Positions 27,565 through 36,025 are shown, counted from the stretch's first letter. The stretch: 64,000 nucleotides of DNA from Clostridiales bacterium 1_7_47FAA (GCA_000155435.1 DS990264.1:68615-132614), one strand, 5' to 3'. Numbers and translations are program-made. Notes: generated by a model not told the origin, from the letters alone.

Positions 27565-27855
27565 GGTCCTTCGCTCCTTTGTTTCGTTACCGGTATTTTA
27601 CCAGAAATCAACGAAAAAAGCGAATTCGTCACGGCTGGGAGTTCGTCATAATAACGGTGGATAACCAACGCGGATTGCAGCCCTAAGCTGGATAAACTGA
27701 GACGTTTTCTGTTATGGCAGTCTCATAATACAATGAAAAGCAATGAAATAGAAATCACGCATGAGTTATCCCGTCCTGGATAAAAAGAGAAAGAGTTATC
27801 CACGTTTTCATCAAAAATGTCACCGGAAAAATTCGTCGATTTCACGATGGATTTT

Positions 27856-28200
27856 TCAGCTGGTCCGGATCGCCTTTGGCTGTTCAATATCCGGTCCGTT
27901 TAGCAGCCAGTCCAGCTGCCGCCAGGTAATCGCTTGAACTTCTGGACGTTTCCGTGGCCAACGATATCGACCCTGTGCGACACTCAGTCTCTTGTAAAGG
28001 AGCACATATCCATCCGATTCATGGAGCAGGACCTTGATCCGGTCACACCGTTTACCACAGAAAAGGAACAGTGATGACTGATCCGGATCCATGGAAAGCT
28101 TGTCCCGGACAATGCTGCAGAGACCATCAATCGATTTACGCATGTCTGTTGTGCCACATACGATATAGATGTTGTCCGCCACGGGGATATCGCCTAACAC
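27856..28200 (-). CDS. tnpB: IS66 TnpB (orf2), minus-strand copy
   Basis: This 114-residue TnpB begins with a GTG at 28200, overlapping the tnpA stop by 7 nt exactly as in the plus-strand copy, where the start is ATG. It reads LGDIPVADNIYIVCGTTDMR, SLFLFCGKRCDRIKVLLHES, DGYVLLYKRL and WRQLDWLLNGPD. It is intact, and differs from the other copy at scattered residues, especially near the C-terminus. A longer open frame upstream (to 28347) is only the other frame of tnpA. Confidence 0.88.
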   Translation of the reverse strand: MLGDIPVADNIYIVCGTTDMRKSIDGLCSIVRDKLSMDPDQSSLFLFCGKRCDRIKVLLHESDGYVLLYKRLSVAQGRYRWPRKRPEVQAITWRQLDWLLNGPDIEQPKAIRTS

Positions 28201-28616
28201 ACGATGCCCTTCACAAGGCTCAGAACCCGATTCAGTATAGAAGGGTCGGTTCCATTGGCGATACGGATTGTGACATTGTCCAGGGATATTTCTATCCTGG
28301 CAGAAATATCTGCCATTCCAGTTGGACTCGCAGGCGCTGGTTGGCATAGAAGCATCGACTCAGGATTCTCTGCTTTTGGATTAAAATTTAAGCGGACCAC
28401 TTCCTGAACCGGAGCCGGTGAAGGCTCCGCTTTTGAAATTGATTCTGGGATTTCACAGCAGGTCTTCTTCCTTAGTCTGCTGACCCAGTTGTAAAAGGTT
28501 CCCGGATGAATCCCATGCTCCTTGCACCACTGATAATCGGAGAGGCCACTGTTCCTGCATTCCATAATCAGTTGGAACTGCTGATCAGCCGGGACTCTGG
28601 CATTGTAACTGGACAT
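28194..28616 (-). CDS. tnpA: IS66 TnpA (orf1), minus-strand copy
   Basis: This 140-residue TnpA starts at the ATG at 28616 (MSSYNARVPADQQFQL), with GGAGG upstream on the minus strand. The helix-turn-helix region CKEHGIHPGTFYNWVSRLRK is identical to that of the plus-strand copy, while the middle is divergent (KAEPSPAPVQEVVRLNFN). The frame extends upstream to 28655, but the family start and ribosome site favour 28616. It is intact. Confidence 0.9.
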   Translation of the reverse strand: MSSYNARVPADQQFQLIMECRNSGLSDYQWCKEHGIHPGTFYNWVSRLRKKTCCEIPESISKAEPSPAPVQEVVRLNFNPKAENPESMLLCQPAPASPTGMADISARIEISLDNVTIRIANGTDPSILNRVLSLVKGIVC

Positions 28617-28764
28617 GTTCGATACCTCCATAAATGTATAGTGAAATGCTTGCACCTATCAATGAAATGTATCCTATTCCAGAGTGAAGTGCTTGCATCT
28701 AACTATCTACCATTATGAGGTATTTGGTGACGAAGCGCCAGCCACCCTAACATTTGGCGGTTAC

Positions 28765-28782
28765 CTAACACTTAGCGTTTAC
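28765..28782. repeat. Extra tandem IS66-like terminal repeat
   Basis: Reverse-complemented, these bases read GTAAACGCTAAGTGTTAG, a second copy of the IS66 end placed immediately outside the normal right end (28764). Only this outer copy abuts the target duplication GATACTCA, so it may be the end that was actually cut. Confidence 0.7.
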
Positions 28783-28790
28783 GATACTCA
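28783..28790. repeat. Right copy of 8-bp target duplication GATACTCA
   Basis: This is identical to 24773-24780 and directly follows the outer IS66 end. Removing the 4,002-bp unit plus one octamer rejoins the flanks into one continuous spacer. Confidence 0.8.
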
Positions 28791-28815
28791 GGACTGAGTA
28801 AAGTAGTAAATGATG

Positions 28816-28860
28816 AAAAAAACACTGCCTTATGGCTGAATGCCATTTGGCAGTGTTTTT
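28816..28860. terminator. Bidirectional terminator hairpin
   Basis: AAAAACACTGCC and GGCAGTGTTTTT form a 12-bp stem with an inner ATGGC/GCCAT stem. The A-run on one side and T-run on the other allow termination in both directions. It lies just after the stop of the minus-strand CW-repeat gene. Confidence 0.8.
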
Positions 28861-28868
28861 AATCCCTC

Positions 28869-29804
28869 CTATGACACAACCCGATAACTCCCTCTATCCG
28901 GCGTCACCGTATCCCACTCCGGCATCCAGACCCCATCGCTTTCAACCCAATAATACATCTCAATCGCATTGGACTTCACATAGCAGTCAGATTCCATATA
29001 TCCATTATAATTAAAATAATACCACTTGTCATTAATGATTCTCCAGCAGTTTGTTGCATAGGTTCCGTCCTTATACTTAAACCTCCAGCCGGAGTAAGCT
29101 TTTTCCCATGTCCCATTTCCACGGAACCATGCATCTTCACGGGTCAGGACCTTGGCATCGGAGTCGGTGGACCAACCGCTGGATTCTGTTGTATAGGTGC
29201 CGAGTGCGCGTACATTAAATGTATAACTGCCTTCTGTATTGATATAAGAACTGAAATCATGAGAACAGTTTACTTCGGTTACTGTGGCTAGAAGGCGGTT
29301 GTCTTTATATAGTTTCACTTCATATTTTTCCGAACCCCCTACTTCGTCCCACACAGCAGTATCACCGTTCCAGCTTGTAGCTGTGGTCGCAGGCAGGTTA
29401 CCGGATATTTCAGGAAGATAAACCTGCAGGATTAGTGAACTTCCGTCTGATTCAATGTGGGATTCTTTGTATTTTACCCCCAGACCGGACAGGGTAAAGC
29501 TGTTTTTCTTAATGTCAGAGAAGAGGTAGCCGTCCTGTGCGGATAATTCCACCTCAGCCTCAGGGCGCTCCCCAAAAATCCAGGTATCATCGTCTTTGAG
29601 ATATACCGTCCCTTCAACCTTATACTGGCTACTGCTGGAACTGGCATGGATGTTGCCTACAATATCGCCTCCCCTGGGGGATTTATCCCAGGAAAAGGAT
29701 AGGGACACGGAAGTAATGGATTTTTCCTGGGCAGAGGCGCTGATGAAACTGCCAACAGCCAAGCAGGCTGCTAAAATAGGAATTGCGAATACTTTTTTAA
29801 ACAT
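28869..29804 (-). CDS. Secreted cell-wall-binding (CW) repeat protein
   Basis: This exported protein of about 311 residues has a signal peptide MFKKVFAIPILAACLAVGSF ending near ASAQ. Residues 30-150 have an immunoglobulin-like or beta-sandwich look, and 150-235 (WNGDTAVWDEVGGSEKYEVK, NVRALGT) resemble a fibronectin type III domain. The C-terminal part has two to three aromatic CW-type repeats (GTWEKAYSGWRFKYKDGTYA, WRIINDKWYYFNYNGYMES, YYWVESDGVW). Such repeats bind choline or related wall-polymer groups. The ATG at 29804 is preceded by AAGGAG, whereas the open frame runs to 29858. A consensus-like promoter lies upstream and a terminator directly follows. The ligand is unknown. Confidence 0.85.
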   Translation of the reverse strand: MFKKVFAIPILAACLAVGSFISASAQEKSITSVSLSFSWDKSPRGGDIVGNIHASSSSSQYKVEGTVYLKDDDTWIFGERPEAEVELSAQDGYLFSDIKKNSFTLSGLGVKYKESHIESDGSSLILQVYLPEISGNLPATTATSWNGDTAVWDEVGGSEKYEVKLYKDNRLLATVTEVNCSHDFSSYINTEGSYTFNVRALGTYTTESSGWSTDSDAKVLTREDAWFRGNGTWEKAYSGWRFKYKDGTYATNCWRIINDKWYYFNYNGYMESDCYVKSNAIEMYYWVESDGVWMPEWDTVTPDRGSYRVVS

Positions 29805-29862
29805 AGAATTACTCCTTTCCATAGGAATTGAACTAATGGATGAAAGTTTAATTATCATTTTT

Positions 29863-29891
29863 ATTGTAACCTATAACCACGGAAATGTCTA
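29863..29891 (-). promoter_or_regulatory. Promoter of the CW-repeat gene
   Basis: On the minus strand TAGACA (29886-29891) and TACAAT (29863-29868) are separated by 17 nt, about 60 nt before the start codon at 29804. Both hexamers differ from consensus by one base each. Confidence 0.6.
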
Positions 29892-30914
29892 ATGTTTGCA
29901 GAAAAATGATGAAATGACCAGAAATGATGAGATACTAAAAATAATGAAACACCAGTAATAATGGAACACTGAAAATAGGAATATCCAACATAAAAAGTAA
30001 AAAAGAAAAAGTCAACATGTAAATAATTAAAAAATCATTACAGAAAAAGGTCTAATTTCTTGCCGAAAATTTAGGTTACATAATAACCCATATATATTAT
30101 AATGGATTAATATGTATATCTATGACCGCAGTGTTATCATATAATAAAAGAATGTAAGTGATGCCTTGATATAGAATATAGAACAAATGGCCAGAATACA
30201 TAATAATAGAGAGGTAAGATGATAAAGGTATAGGTAGACAATAATATAGCAACACAATAGCAAAGAGACACGAAAGCATAGGGTGAGAAAAACAATCAAA
30301 GACAAAGCATAGGGGAGCAAAAGCGTATGGGTGTAAAAGTATAGAGATGAAAAAGCATAGAGACAAAAAAGCATGGGGATGAAAAAGTATGGAGAGACAA
30401 ATGAACAGGGAACAAGAGCATAAAAATACAAAAGTATAAAGGCGCAACAGTATTGAAATAAAGACACAAAAGTGTATCTACAATATGGAATAACTATATA
30501 ATAGAAAATCAAAATTTTCAAATTCCTACCCCCAACCACTCAGCAAAAAGAAACATATATCAATATCCGATTGGCCTCATCTATTTTCCCCACCCAGTTC
30601 CCAACAAAAGAATATTCCCAAAAAGCCAGTCAATAATCTAATGGAAAGCACAGCCAAAAAAGTACTGGAATACAGCCGAATATATGGCCATTTCTCTATT
30701 CCACAATGGAAAAACAAACCAATAGCAATGACGGCTCTGCCTTTGCTACAACCGCCCTATCGAACCAACATACTACACAGAAATCAAATAAAAAGTCCAG
30801 CTAAGAAATGTCAAGAGGTGATGTGAAAGAAGATGATATTTTTATTTTTCCGAAAAAAGGGTAACTTTAATAAGCCCAATTAAAGGAAGACTTTACAAAC
30901 AGTTTCCTGGGCTG
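29892..30914. other. 1-kb gene-free, purine-biased region
   Basis: No convincing gene is present on either strand. Open frames on the minus strand here are low-complexity shadows of the tandem repeat (30273-30470). A 61-codon plus-strand frame at 30641-30826 lacks a ribosome site and similarity I recognise. The region separates the CW-repeat gene from the IS110 transposase and is probably a decayed junction of mobile DNA. Confidence 0.6.
30273..30470. repeat. Degenerate 16-bp tandem repeat
   Basis: Units start with AAAG and follow AAAGCATAGRGRTGAA loosely. Starts at 30304, 30320, 30336, 30352, 30368, 30384 and 30400 keep an exact 16-bp step, with looser units on both sides. The period is not a multiple of three and the strand is strongly purine-rich, so it is not coding. 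This is a minisatellite of unknown effect. Confidence 0.75.
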
Positions 30915-32147
30915 TTAGGTAGCCTTATCGGTTTCATTTGGATGGTCACATGCATAACGCCTGCAATGCTCCTGTGGAGTGATAATCTCAAAAGGTCTGC
31001 AGTCACGGAGCATGGCAAAGATGATGTTGCAGATCTTATGCATGACGGCCCCAACAGCTACATTCTTTTTCTTGGCAGTGCATTTACGGATATGGTAATC
31101 ATAAATGGCCGGGTTTACAGGTGTTTTTGTCCCTTTGCCTACCTTAAGATTGTTGAGGGCAACCATGTGCAGGACACGTCTGTTAAGGCTTGCCTCCCGT
31201 TTGGACATATGGATTTTATCCCCCGCGAACTTGCTGGACTGTTTTACGGCAGGATCCAGGCCAAAGTAGGAAAAAAGCTTCTTTGGGGCGGAGAACAGGT
31301 CAAAGGAACCCATTTCGGCCATAAGGACAACTGCACTTAAAAATCCAACCCCAGGAAGGGACTGAAGGAGACAGATGCGGCTATGAACCGGAGTTCCCTG
31401 AAGGTTATCCATGGATTCATGCAGGGCCTCCATAATGGCATCCAGATGCTTCTGGCGCTCCCGGTAGGAGTCGATGTAAAGCCTAATCCGGACCGCATTG
31501 CTGGGAAGGGAACGCCCAAAGACGGCAGCATCCCTGGCGGCAGCGAGTATGGCGTCATACTTGTCCAAAGCGTACTTCCCACCAAAACGGGCGGTGTTCC
31601 GGATGATCCCGACCAGTTCATCCTTTGGGGCAGCAAGCATATCGGAAGCAAGCGGATATGTGCTGAGCAGCTTCAGGGAAGACTGTGTGGTCACCTTGCT
31701 GAACACTTGTAGATACGCCGGGAAGGAAACCTTGAGTTCGGCATTCAGCTTCAAGAGGACGGCGGTCTGCTGGTCTTTGAAGTAATAATAATCACGGACA
31801 AGGTTCCGCAGGTCAACGACTGTATCCTCCGGGAGGATGGAAGTCTTTAAGGAGGCATTCAAGCCAACCAGAGCAGCTTTTTTTGAATCAAATTTATCAT
31901 TATGTAGTTTCCTAATGTTCAGGTTTGTGCTATTCTTAGTGATGATAGGATTAATGACGGAGCAGTCAAACCCCTTATCACGGAGGAAGCACAGGAGCGG
32001 GATATGATAGACCCCGGAGGACTCAAGGAAGCATCGGTTTTTGAGAGAATACAATTCTTGTGCTTCCTTTATTTTTGTGACAGCAAGTTCCCTGGAGAGC
32101 GGGTCGGAATGGATGGTCTTAAAGGGCTTCCCAACCAGCCAAAGCAT
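30915..32147 (-). CDS. IS110 family transposase, N-terminus damaged
   Basis: This 410-residue frame carries the IS110 (DEDD/RuvC-like) layout: CFLESSGVYHIPLLCFLRDK with the second acidic residue near 43, LHNDKFDSKKAAL with the Asp near 86, and the C-terminal transposase region LLQSLPGVGFLSAVVLMAEM plus MSKREASLNRRVLHMVALN with the expected Ser. The usual GIDVSK segment with the first catalytic Asp is missing. Upstream codons in the same frame read GQTSKKVCQSIRW, then a TGA two codons before the ATG. The protein is probably inactive. Element ends are not definable by eye because IS110 lacks inverted repeats. Confidence 0.82.
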   Translation of the reverse strand: MLWLVGKPFKTIHSDPLSRELAVTKIKEAQELYSLKNRCFLESSGVYHIPLLCFLRDKGFDCSVINPIITKNSTNLNIRKLHNDKFDSKKAALVGLNASLKTSILPEDTVVDLRNLVRDYYYFKDQQTAVLLKLNAELKVSFPAYLQVFSKVTTQSSLKLLSTYPLASDMLAAPKDELVGIIRNTARFGGKYALDKYDAILAAARDAAVFGRSLPSNAVRIRLYIDSYRERQKHLDAIMEALHESMDNLQGTPVHSRICLLQSLPGVGFLSAVVLMAEMGSFDLFSAPKKLFSYFGLDPAVKQSSKFAGDKIHMSKREASLNRRVLHMVALNNLKVGKGTKTPVNPAIYDYHIRKCTAKKKNVAVGAVMHKICNIIFAMLRDCRPFEIITPQEHCRRYACDHPNETDKAT

Positions 32148-32418
32148 AAATCACCACCGAATGGACTGACAGACTTTTTTAGAGGTTTGGCCAGCCACAG
32201 CTGAATCCCAAGGAGGCGCCGTCAATCGTCCTGCCCCGGTGATTATACCTCAAAACTTTGTCTGGTGCATGTTGGAAACCTCAGACATGATAACGATATT
32301 AATAATAACCTCTGATGGAAGGGGAGCCCCTCCTTCAGTTATTCATTAGATTAGACTTTGTAACCATTAACCTGTAGTCCTTATTGACTACATCATTATT
32401 ATACTAGGAGGCTAACTT
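32148..32418. other. Spacer upstream of IS110 gene and before the ferredoxin gene
   Basis: On the minus strand this is the 5' flank of the IS110 gene, where this family encodes its structured guide (bridge) RNA. No fold was assigned by eye. On the plus strand it is the leader of the gene at 32419, whose ribosome site TAGGAGG lies at 32405-32411. No well-spaced promoter hexamers are visible. Confidence 0.35.
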
Positions 32419-33705
32419 ATGGGACACCTGACCACCCGCGACGCCTACAAAAACCTGAGTGACCGCATCAACTGGTTTACCCAGGGCGCACCGGCGTCTG
32501 AGACATTATATAAGATTTTACAGGTTCTGTATTCGGAGAAGGAGGCCAAGTGGGTTGCGCTGCTTCCTGTGCGTCCGTTTACCGTGAAAAAGGCTGCAAA
32601 GATATGGCAGACATCTGAGTATAAGGCAGAGCGCCTTCTGGACCATCTCTGTGAAAAAGCCCTGCTGGTGGACTCCTGGCACAATGGGGTCCGTCAGTTC
32701 GTGATGCCGCCGCCAATGGCTGGATTCATTGAATTCGCCCTGATGAGGACCAGGGGAGACATTGACCAGAAATACCTGAGTGAGTTGTACTACCAATACA
32801 TGAATGTGGAGGAGGATTTCATCAAGGACCTGTTTTACGCCACGGAGACAAAGCTGGGGCGTGTATTTGTCCAGGAGCCGGTCCTTACCAATGATAAAAT
32901 GAATCACATCCTGGATTATGAGCGGGCCACCCATATTGTGGAGGAGGCGGAGTATATTGGACTTGGTTTATGTTATTGCCGCCATAAGATGTCCCATGCC
33001 GGCCATCCCTGTGAGATTGACGCGCCGTGGGATGTGTGCCTGACGTTTGACAATGTGGCCCGTTCCCTGGCAGAGCATGGGGATTATGCGCGGCTTATCT
33101 CCAAGGAAGAAGCCCTGGATGCCCTGGAGCGCTCCTATGCCAGCAATCTGGTGCAGATTGGGGAAAATGTCAGGGAACATCCGGCGTTTATCTGTAACTG
33201 CTGTGGCTGCTGCTGTGAAGCCCTGCAGGCGGCCCGGCATTTCAGCCCCATGCAGCCCGTTGCCACAACCAACTATATACCGGACATTTCGGAGGGGACA
33301 TGTGTGGGATGTGGGAAATGCGCCAGGGTCTGCCCGGTACTGGCCATTTCCATGAAAGAGGATGGAAATGGGAAAAGGATTCCTGTTCTGGACCGCGACA
33401 TCTGCCTGGGCTGCGGCGTGTGCGCCAGGAATTGCAGTGTCAAGGCGATTGAACTTAAAAAACGGCCGGAACAGATTATAACCCCGGTAAACAGTACGCA
33501 CCGGTTCGTGCTCCAGGCAATCGAAAAGGGAACCCTGCAGAACCTGATTTTTGATAACCAGGCATTTGCCAACCACAGGGCCATGGCGGCTGTGTTCGGA
33601 GCCATCCTGGACCTGCCTCCTATTAAGCAGGCCATGGCAAGTAAGCAGTTTAAGTCCATTTACCTGGACAGGCTGCTGTCCATGCACAAGGAGAGGGGAA
33701 AATGA
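32419..33705 (+). CDS. HTH-like / 4Fe-4S dicluster ferredoxin protein
   Basis: The protein has 428 residues. The N-terminal region (about 35-100) looks like a winged helix: FTVKKAAKIWQTSEYKAERL, then LDHLCEKALLVD. The middle has Cys-rich stretches, LCYCRHKMSHAGHPCEIDAP and ICNCCGCCCEAL. Two classical ferredoxin motifs follow, CVGCGKCARVCPV and CLGCGVCARNC (about 295-350), each able to bind a 4Fe-4S cluster. No catalytic domain is recognised. The architecture suggests a redox partner or redox sensor. Its TGA overlaps the ATG of the DUF1848 gene (ATGA), so the two are translationally coupled and probably act together. Confidence 0.75.
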   Translation: MGHLTTRDAYKNLSDRINWFTQGAPASETLYKILQVLYSEKEAKWVALLPVRPFTVKKAAKIWQTSEYKAERLLDHLCEKALLVDSWHNGVRQFVMPPPMAGFIEFALMRTRGDIDQKYLSELYYQYMNVEEDFIKDLFYATETKLGRVFVQEPVLTNDKMNHILDYERATHIVEEAEYIGLGLCYCRHKMSHAGHPCEIDAPWDVCLTFDNVARSLAEHGDYARLISKEEALDALERSYASNLVQIGENVREHPAFICNCCGCCCEALQAARHFSPMQPVATTNYIPDISEGTCVGCGKCARVCPVLAISMKEDGNGKRIPVLDRDICLGCGVCARNCSVKAIELKKRPEQIITPVNSTHRFVLQAIEKGTLQNLIFDNQAFANHRAMAAVFGAILDLPPIKQAMASKQFKSIYLDRLLSMHKERGK

Positions 33706-34628
33706 TTGTCAGTGTGAGCCGCAGAACCGATATACCGGCGTTTTACCCGGATTGGTTTTTCCGGCGTCTGGAGGAAAAGTATGTTTATGTGAGAAATCCC
33801 ATGAATCCCAGGCAGGTCAGCGAACTGCGGCTGGACCGGGATTCAGTGGACTGCTTTGTGTTCTGGACCAAGAATCCGGGGCCTATGATGGACCGGCTAG
33901 CCATGCTGGATGATATGGGGTATCCATATTATTTCCAGTTTACACTTACTGCTTACGGAACGGATTTGGAACCGGGGGTACCGGATAAGGATGAGATGAT
34001 AAAGGTATTCCGTAGGCTGTCCCGGCGTATAGGGCAGGAACGTGTGGTGTGGCGTTATGACCCTGTTTTACTTGGCGGAAACTATACAATCCAGTACCAT
34101 ATGGAGTGGTTTGAGAAAATGTGCAGGGCTCTCTGTGGATATACCGGCTCCTGCGTAATCAGCTTTCTCGACATGTATTCCAGGATAAAAAAGAATATGG
34201 AATATCTGGGGGTTTTACCTCTGGGACAGGAGGATATCCGCCTTCTGGCATCTGTTTTAGGACCGGTTGCAGCCAGGTACGGCATTAAAATCAGCACCTG
34301 TTCAGAGGAAATGAATCTGGAAGAATATGGAGTACAAAACGGAAAGTGCATAGATGACCGCCTTATCACATCGATTACGGGGCATCAGCTGGATGTAAAA
34401 AAGGATGATACACAAAGGGCTTCATGCGGCTGTGTGAAGAGCGTGGATATCGGAACGTACCATACCTGCGCACATTTCTGCAGGTACTGCTACGCGAACC
34501 TGAGCCCGCGTCAGGTGGAGGAGAACAGGAGACAGCATGATCCTGATTCGCCCTTTTTGATTGGCAGCCTTCGCGGGGACGAGAAGATAACGCCCCGGGT
34601 TATGAAGTCTGTAATAAAAAAGAGATAG
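33702..34628 (+). CDS. DUF1848 family protein
   Basis: This 308-residue DUF1848 protein starts MIVSVSRRTDIPAFYPDWFF. It contains DCFVFWTKNPGPMM, YYFQFTLTAYG and WRYDPVLLGGNYT, and ends with a metal-binding cluster, SCGCVKSVDIG, YHTCAHFCRYCYANLSP. The CxxxCxxCYA ending resembles radical SAM cluster motifs, but placed at the C-terminus. Function is unknown; the conserved Cys and coupling to a ferredoxin-like gene (ATGA overlap) argue for an iron-sulfur enzyme. The protein is full length for the family. Confidence 0.88.
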   Translation: MIVSVSRRTDIPAFYPDWFFRRLEEKYVYVRNPMNPRQVSELRLDRDSVDCFVFWTKNPGPMMDRLAMLDDMGYPYYFQFTLTAYGTDLEPGVPDKDEMIKVFRRLSRRIGQERVVWRYDPVLLGGNYTIQYHMEWFEKMCRALCGYTGSCVISFLDMYSRIKKNMEYLGVLPLGQEDIRLLASVLGPVAARYGIKISTCSEEMNLEEYGVQNGKCIDDRLITSITGHQLDVKKDDTQRASCGCVKSVDIGTYHTCAHFCRYCYANLSPRQVEENRRQHDPDSPFLIGSLRGDEKITPRVMKSVIKKR

Positions 34629-34644
34629 ATTGGAAAGACATTAT

Positions 34645-35553
34645 ATGAAGATGAATATCAGACAGATAACAGCTGCCGTGGTGTGCGGATTGATGATTGC
34701 GGGTGAGACTTCCATAGCCGCATGCGCAGCGGAACCCTGGAACGGGAATACGGAAAACTGTAACATAAGTTCAGATGGAAGGAATACAAATGCGCAAATT
34801 CGGAGCGAAGATGCGCAAATCCAGAATGGGAATATGGAAAGCTGGGATGAAAATGTGGAAATTACAGCCCACAGAGGAGATTCATCAGAGGCACCGGAGA
34901 ACACAATACCAGCATTTAAGGCGGCCATTGAAAGCGGGGCCGACTGGATTGAACTGGATGTGGGCGTTACAAAGGATGGCATCCTGGTGGTACTCCATGA
35001 TGAGGATTTAAAGCGGGTTGCAGGCGATTCCAGAAAAATAGGGGAACTGACTTTTGAGGAGGTGCGCCGTCTGGATGTAGGCAGCCGCTTTGGCCCCAGC
35101 TTTAGCGGTATTGGGATTCCCTCATTGGAGGAAGTGCTGGATTACTGCAAAGGCAGGATACTGCTGAATATTGAGATTAAATACAGGAAGGGGCAGGACC
35201 TGGCATTCATTCCCCGCCTGGTGGATTTAATACGTCAACGGGAAATGATGGACCAATGCATGATAACCTCCTTTAATTATGGTTGTCTGCAGATGGTGAA
35301 AATATTTGAGCCAGAAATCAAGACCGGTCTTATCAGCTCAAAACCCATTGCGCAGCCGGAGATTTATACGAGTGCGGATAATTTTGTCCTCAGCATTGAG
35401 CTGATTGAACCGGATACCGTGAACCGTATTCATGAACTGGGTAAGGAAGTCATTGCCTGGACGGTTAATGACCAGTATTCCGTGGAGAAATGCAGGAAGG
35501 CCAGAACCGATAATATCATTACGGATTATCCGGATGCTATTATCTCGGATTGA
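34645..35553 (+). CDS. Secreted glycerophosphodiester phosphodiesterase
   Basis: This enzyme of about 302 residues is translated from the ATG at 34645 (GGAAAG at 34632 as ribosome site; a TTG at 34630 is also open). The signal peptide IRQITAAVVCGLMIAGETSI ends near ACAA, followed by a low-complexity stretch with repeated Asn and Gln (about 35-70). The GDPD domain has all key residues: ITAHRGDSSEAPENTIPAF, DWIELDVGVTKDG, VVLHDEDLKR, LLNIEIKY, and the C-terminal AWTVND and IITDYPDAI. It cleaves glycerophosphodiesters, releasing glycerol-3-phosphate outside the cell. It is followed immediately by the 31-bp tandem array. Confidence 0.92.
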   Translation: MKMNIRQITAAVVCGLMIAGETSIAACAAEPWNGNTENCNISSDGRNTNAQIRSEDAQIQNGNMESWDENVEITAHRGDSSEAPENTIPAFKAAIESGADWIELDVGVTKDGILVVLHDEDLKRVAGDSRKIGELTFEEVRRLDVGSRFGPSFSGIGIPSLEEVLDYCKGRILLNIEIKYRKGQDLAFIPRLVDLIRQREMMDQCMITSFNYGCLQMVKIFEPEIKTGLISSKPIAQPEIYTSADNFVLSIELIEPDTVNRIHELGKEVIAWTVNDQYSVEKCRKARTDNIITDYPDAIISD

Positions 35554-35558
35554 TTGGA

Positions 35559-35899
35559 AAAGGCAGAATGTTATTCTGTGCGGATTCCTAAGACCAGAAT
35601 GTTACTCCGGGCGGATTATCAAGACCAGAATACTGCTCTGGGCGGATTATCAAGACCAGAATGCTGGTCCGGGCGGATTATCAAGACCAGAATACTGCTC
35701 TGGGCGGATTACCAAGACCAGAATGCTGCTCTGGACGGATTACCAAGACCAGAATGCTGCTCTGGGCGGATTATCAAGACCAGAATGCTGCTCTGGGCGG
35801 ATTATCAAGACCAGAATGCTGGTCCGGGCAGATTACCGAGACCAGAATGCTGCTCCGGGCGGATTGCTAAGACCAGAATGTTCCTTCAGACAAATTACC
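35559..35899. repeat. 31-bp tandem repeat, 11 units
   Basis: There are eleven consecutive 31-bp units (341 bp). Each is built around AAGACCAGAATGCTGCTC followed by TGGGCGGATTATC; the first, tenth and eleventh are diverged. Because 31 is not a multiple of three and the unit lacks stops in phase, three frames stay open through it, creating long spurious ORFs. The first unit starts 6 nt after the GDPD stop, and the end of that gene (GGATTATC...GATGCT...CGGATT) resembles the unit, hinting that the array grew from it. No spacers exist, so it is not a CRISPR array. Confidence 0.9.
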
Positions 35900-36025
35900 A
35901 ATACTACAATGATATACCACACGAATCACCACACCTGCAATCGTGCCCCATCTGGTATATATTTTCCATAAAAGCCCATACTATCCATATATTACCGGCA
36001 GTCCGCCGGAAATGGAGGAGAGATT

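Larger units (their letters stand above)
25856..28764 (-). mobile_element. Full-length IS66 copy (tnpA-tnpB-tnpC), minus strand
   Basis: This 2.9-kb element is read right to left: leader, tnpA, tnpB, a 290-bp spacer with tnpC start signals, then tnpC. Its tnpC-side end starts GTAAGCGCCAAGTGTTAGGG at 25856, and its tnpA-side end reads, reverse-complemented, GTAACCGCCAAATGTTAGGG from 28764. The leader after the right end aligns with that of the plus-strand copy (ATGCAAGCA, CTCTGGAATA). TnpC carries an in-frame stop, so the copy is probably inactive. Confidence 0.85.
24781..28782. mobile_element. 4.0-kb inverted IS66 composite with single target duplication
   Basis: The unit consists of a truncated IS66 copy on the plus strand (24781-25855, tnpA and tnpB but no tnpC) and a second, complete-length IS66 copy on the minus strand (25856-28764), then an extra 18-bp end (28765-28782). 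The three plus-strand-oriented ends start GTAAGCGCCAAGTATTAGGG (24781), GTAAGCGCCAAGTGTTAGGG (25856) and, reverse-complemented from 28764, GTAACCGCCAAATGTTAGGG. The octamer GATACTCA flanks only the outermost ends. The two copies are diverged (tnpA, tnpB and leader differ at many positions), so this is not a recent duplication. It lies exactly between the AT-rich polysaccharide locus and the following GC-richer DNA. Confidence 0.85.

Noticed and set aside
30097-30539. Cys/Phe/Leu-rich minus-strand ORFs resembling membrane proteins
   Set aside because: They are shadows of the purine-rich 16-bp repeat; all three frames look alike and no ribosome site is present.
30641-30826. Small plus-strand gene (61 codons)
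   Set aside because: No ribosome site, no recognisable family, and it sits in decayed spacer DNA.
35559-35899. CRISPR array of 31-bp repeats
   Set aside because: Units are directly adjacent with no spacers, and no cas genes are present.
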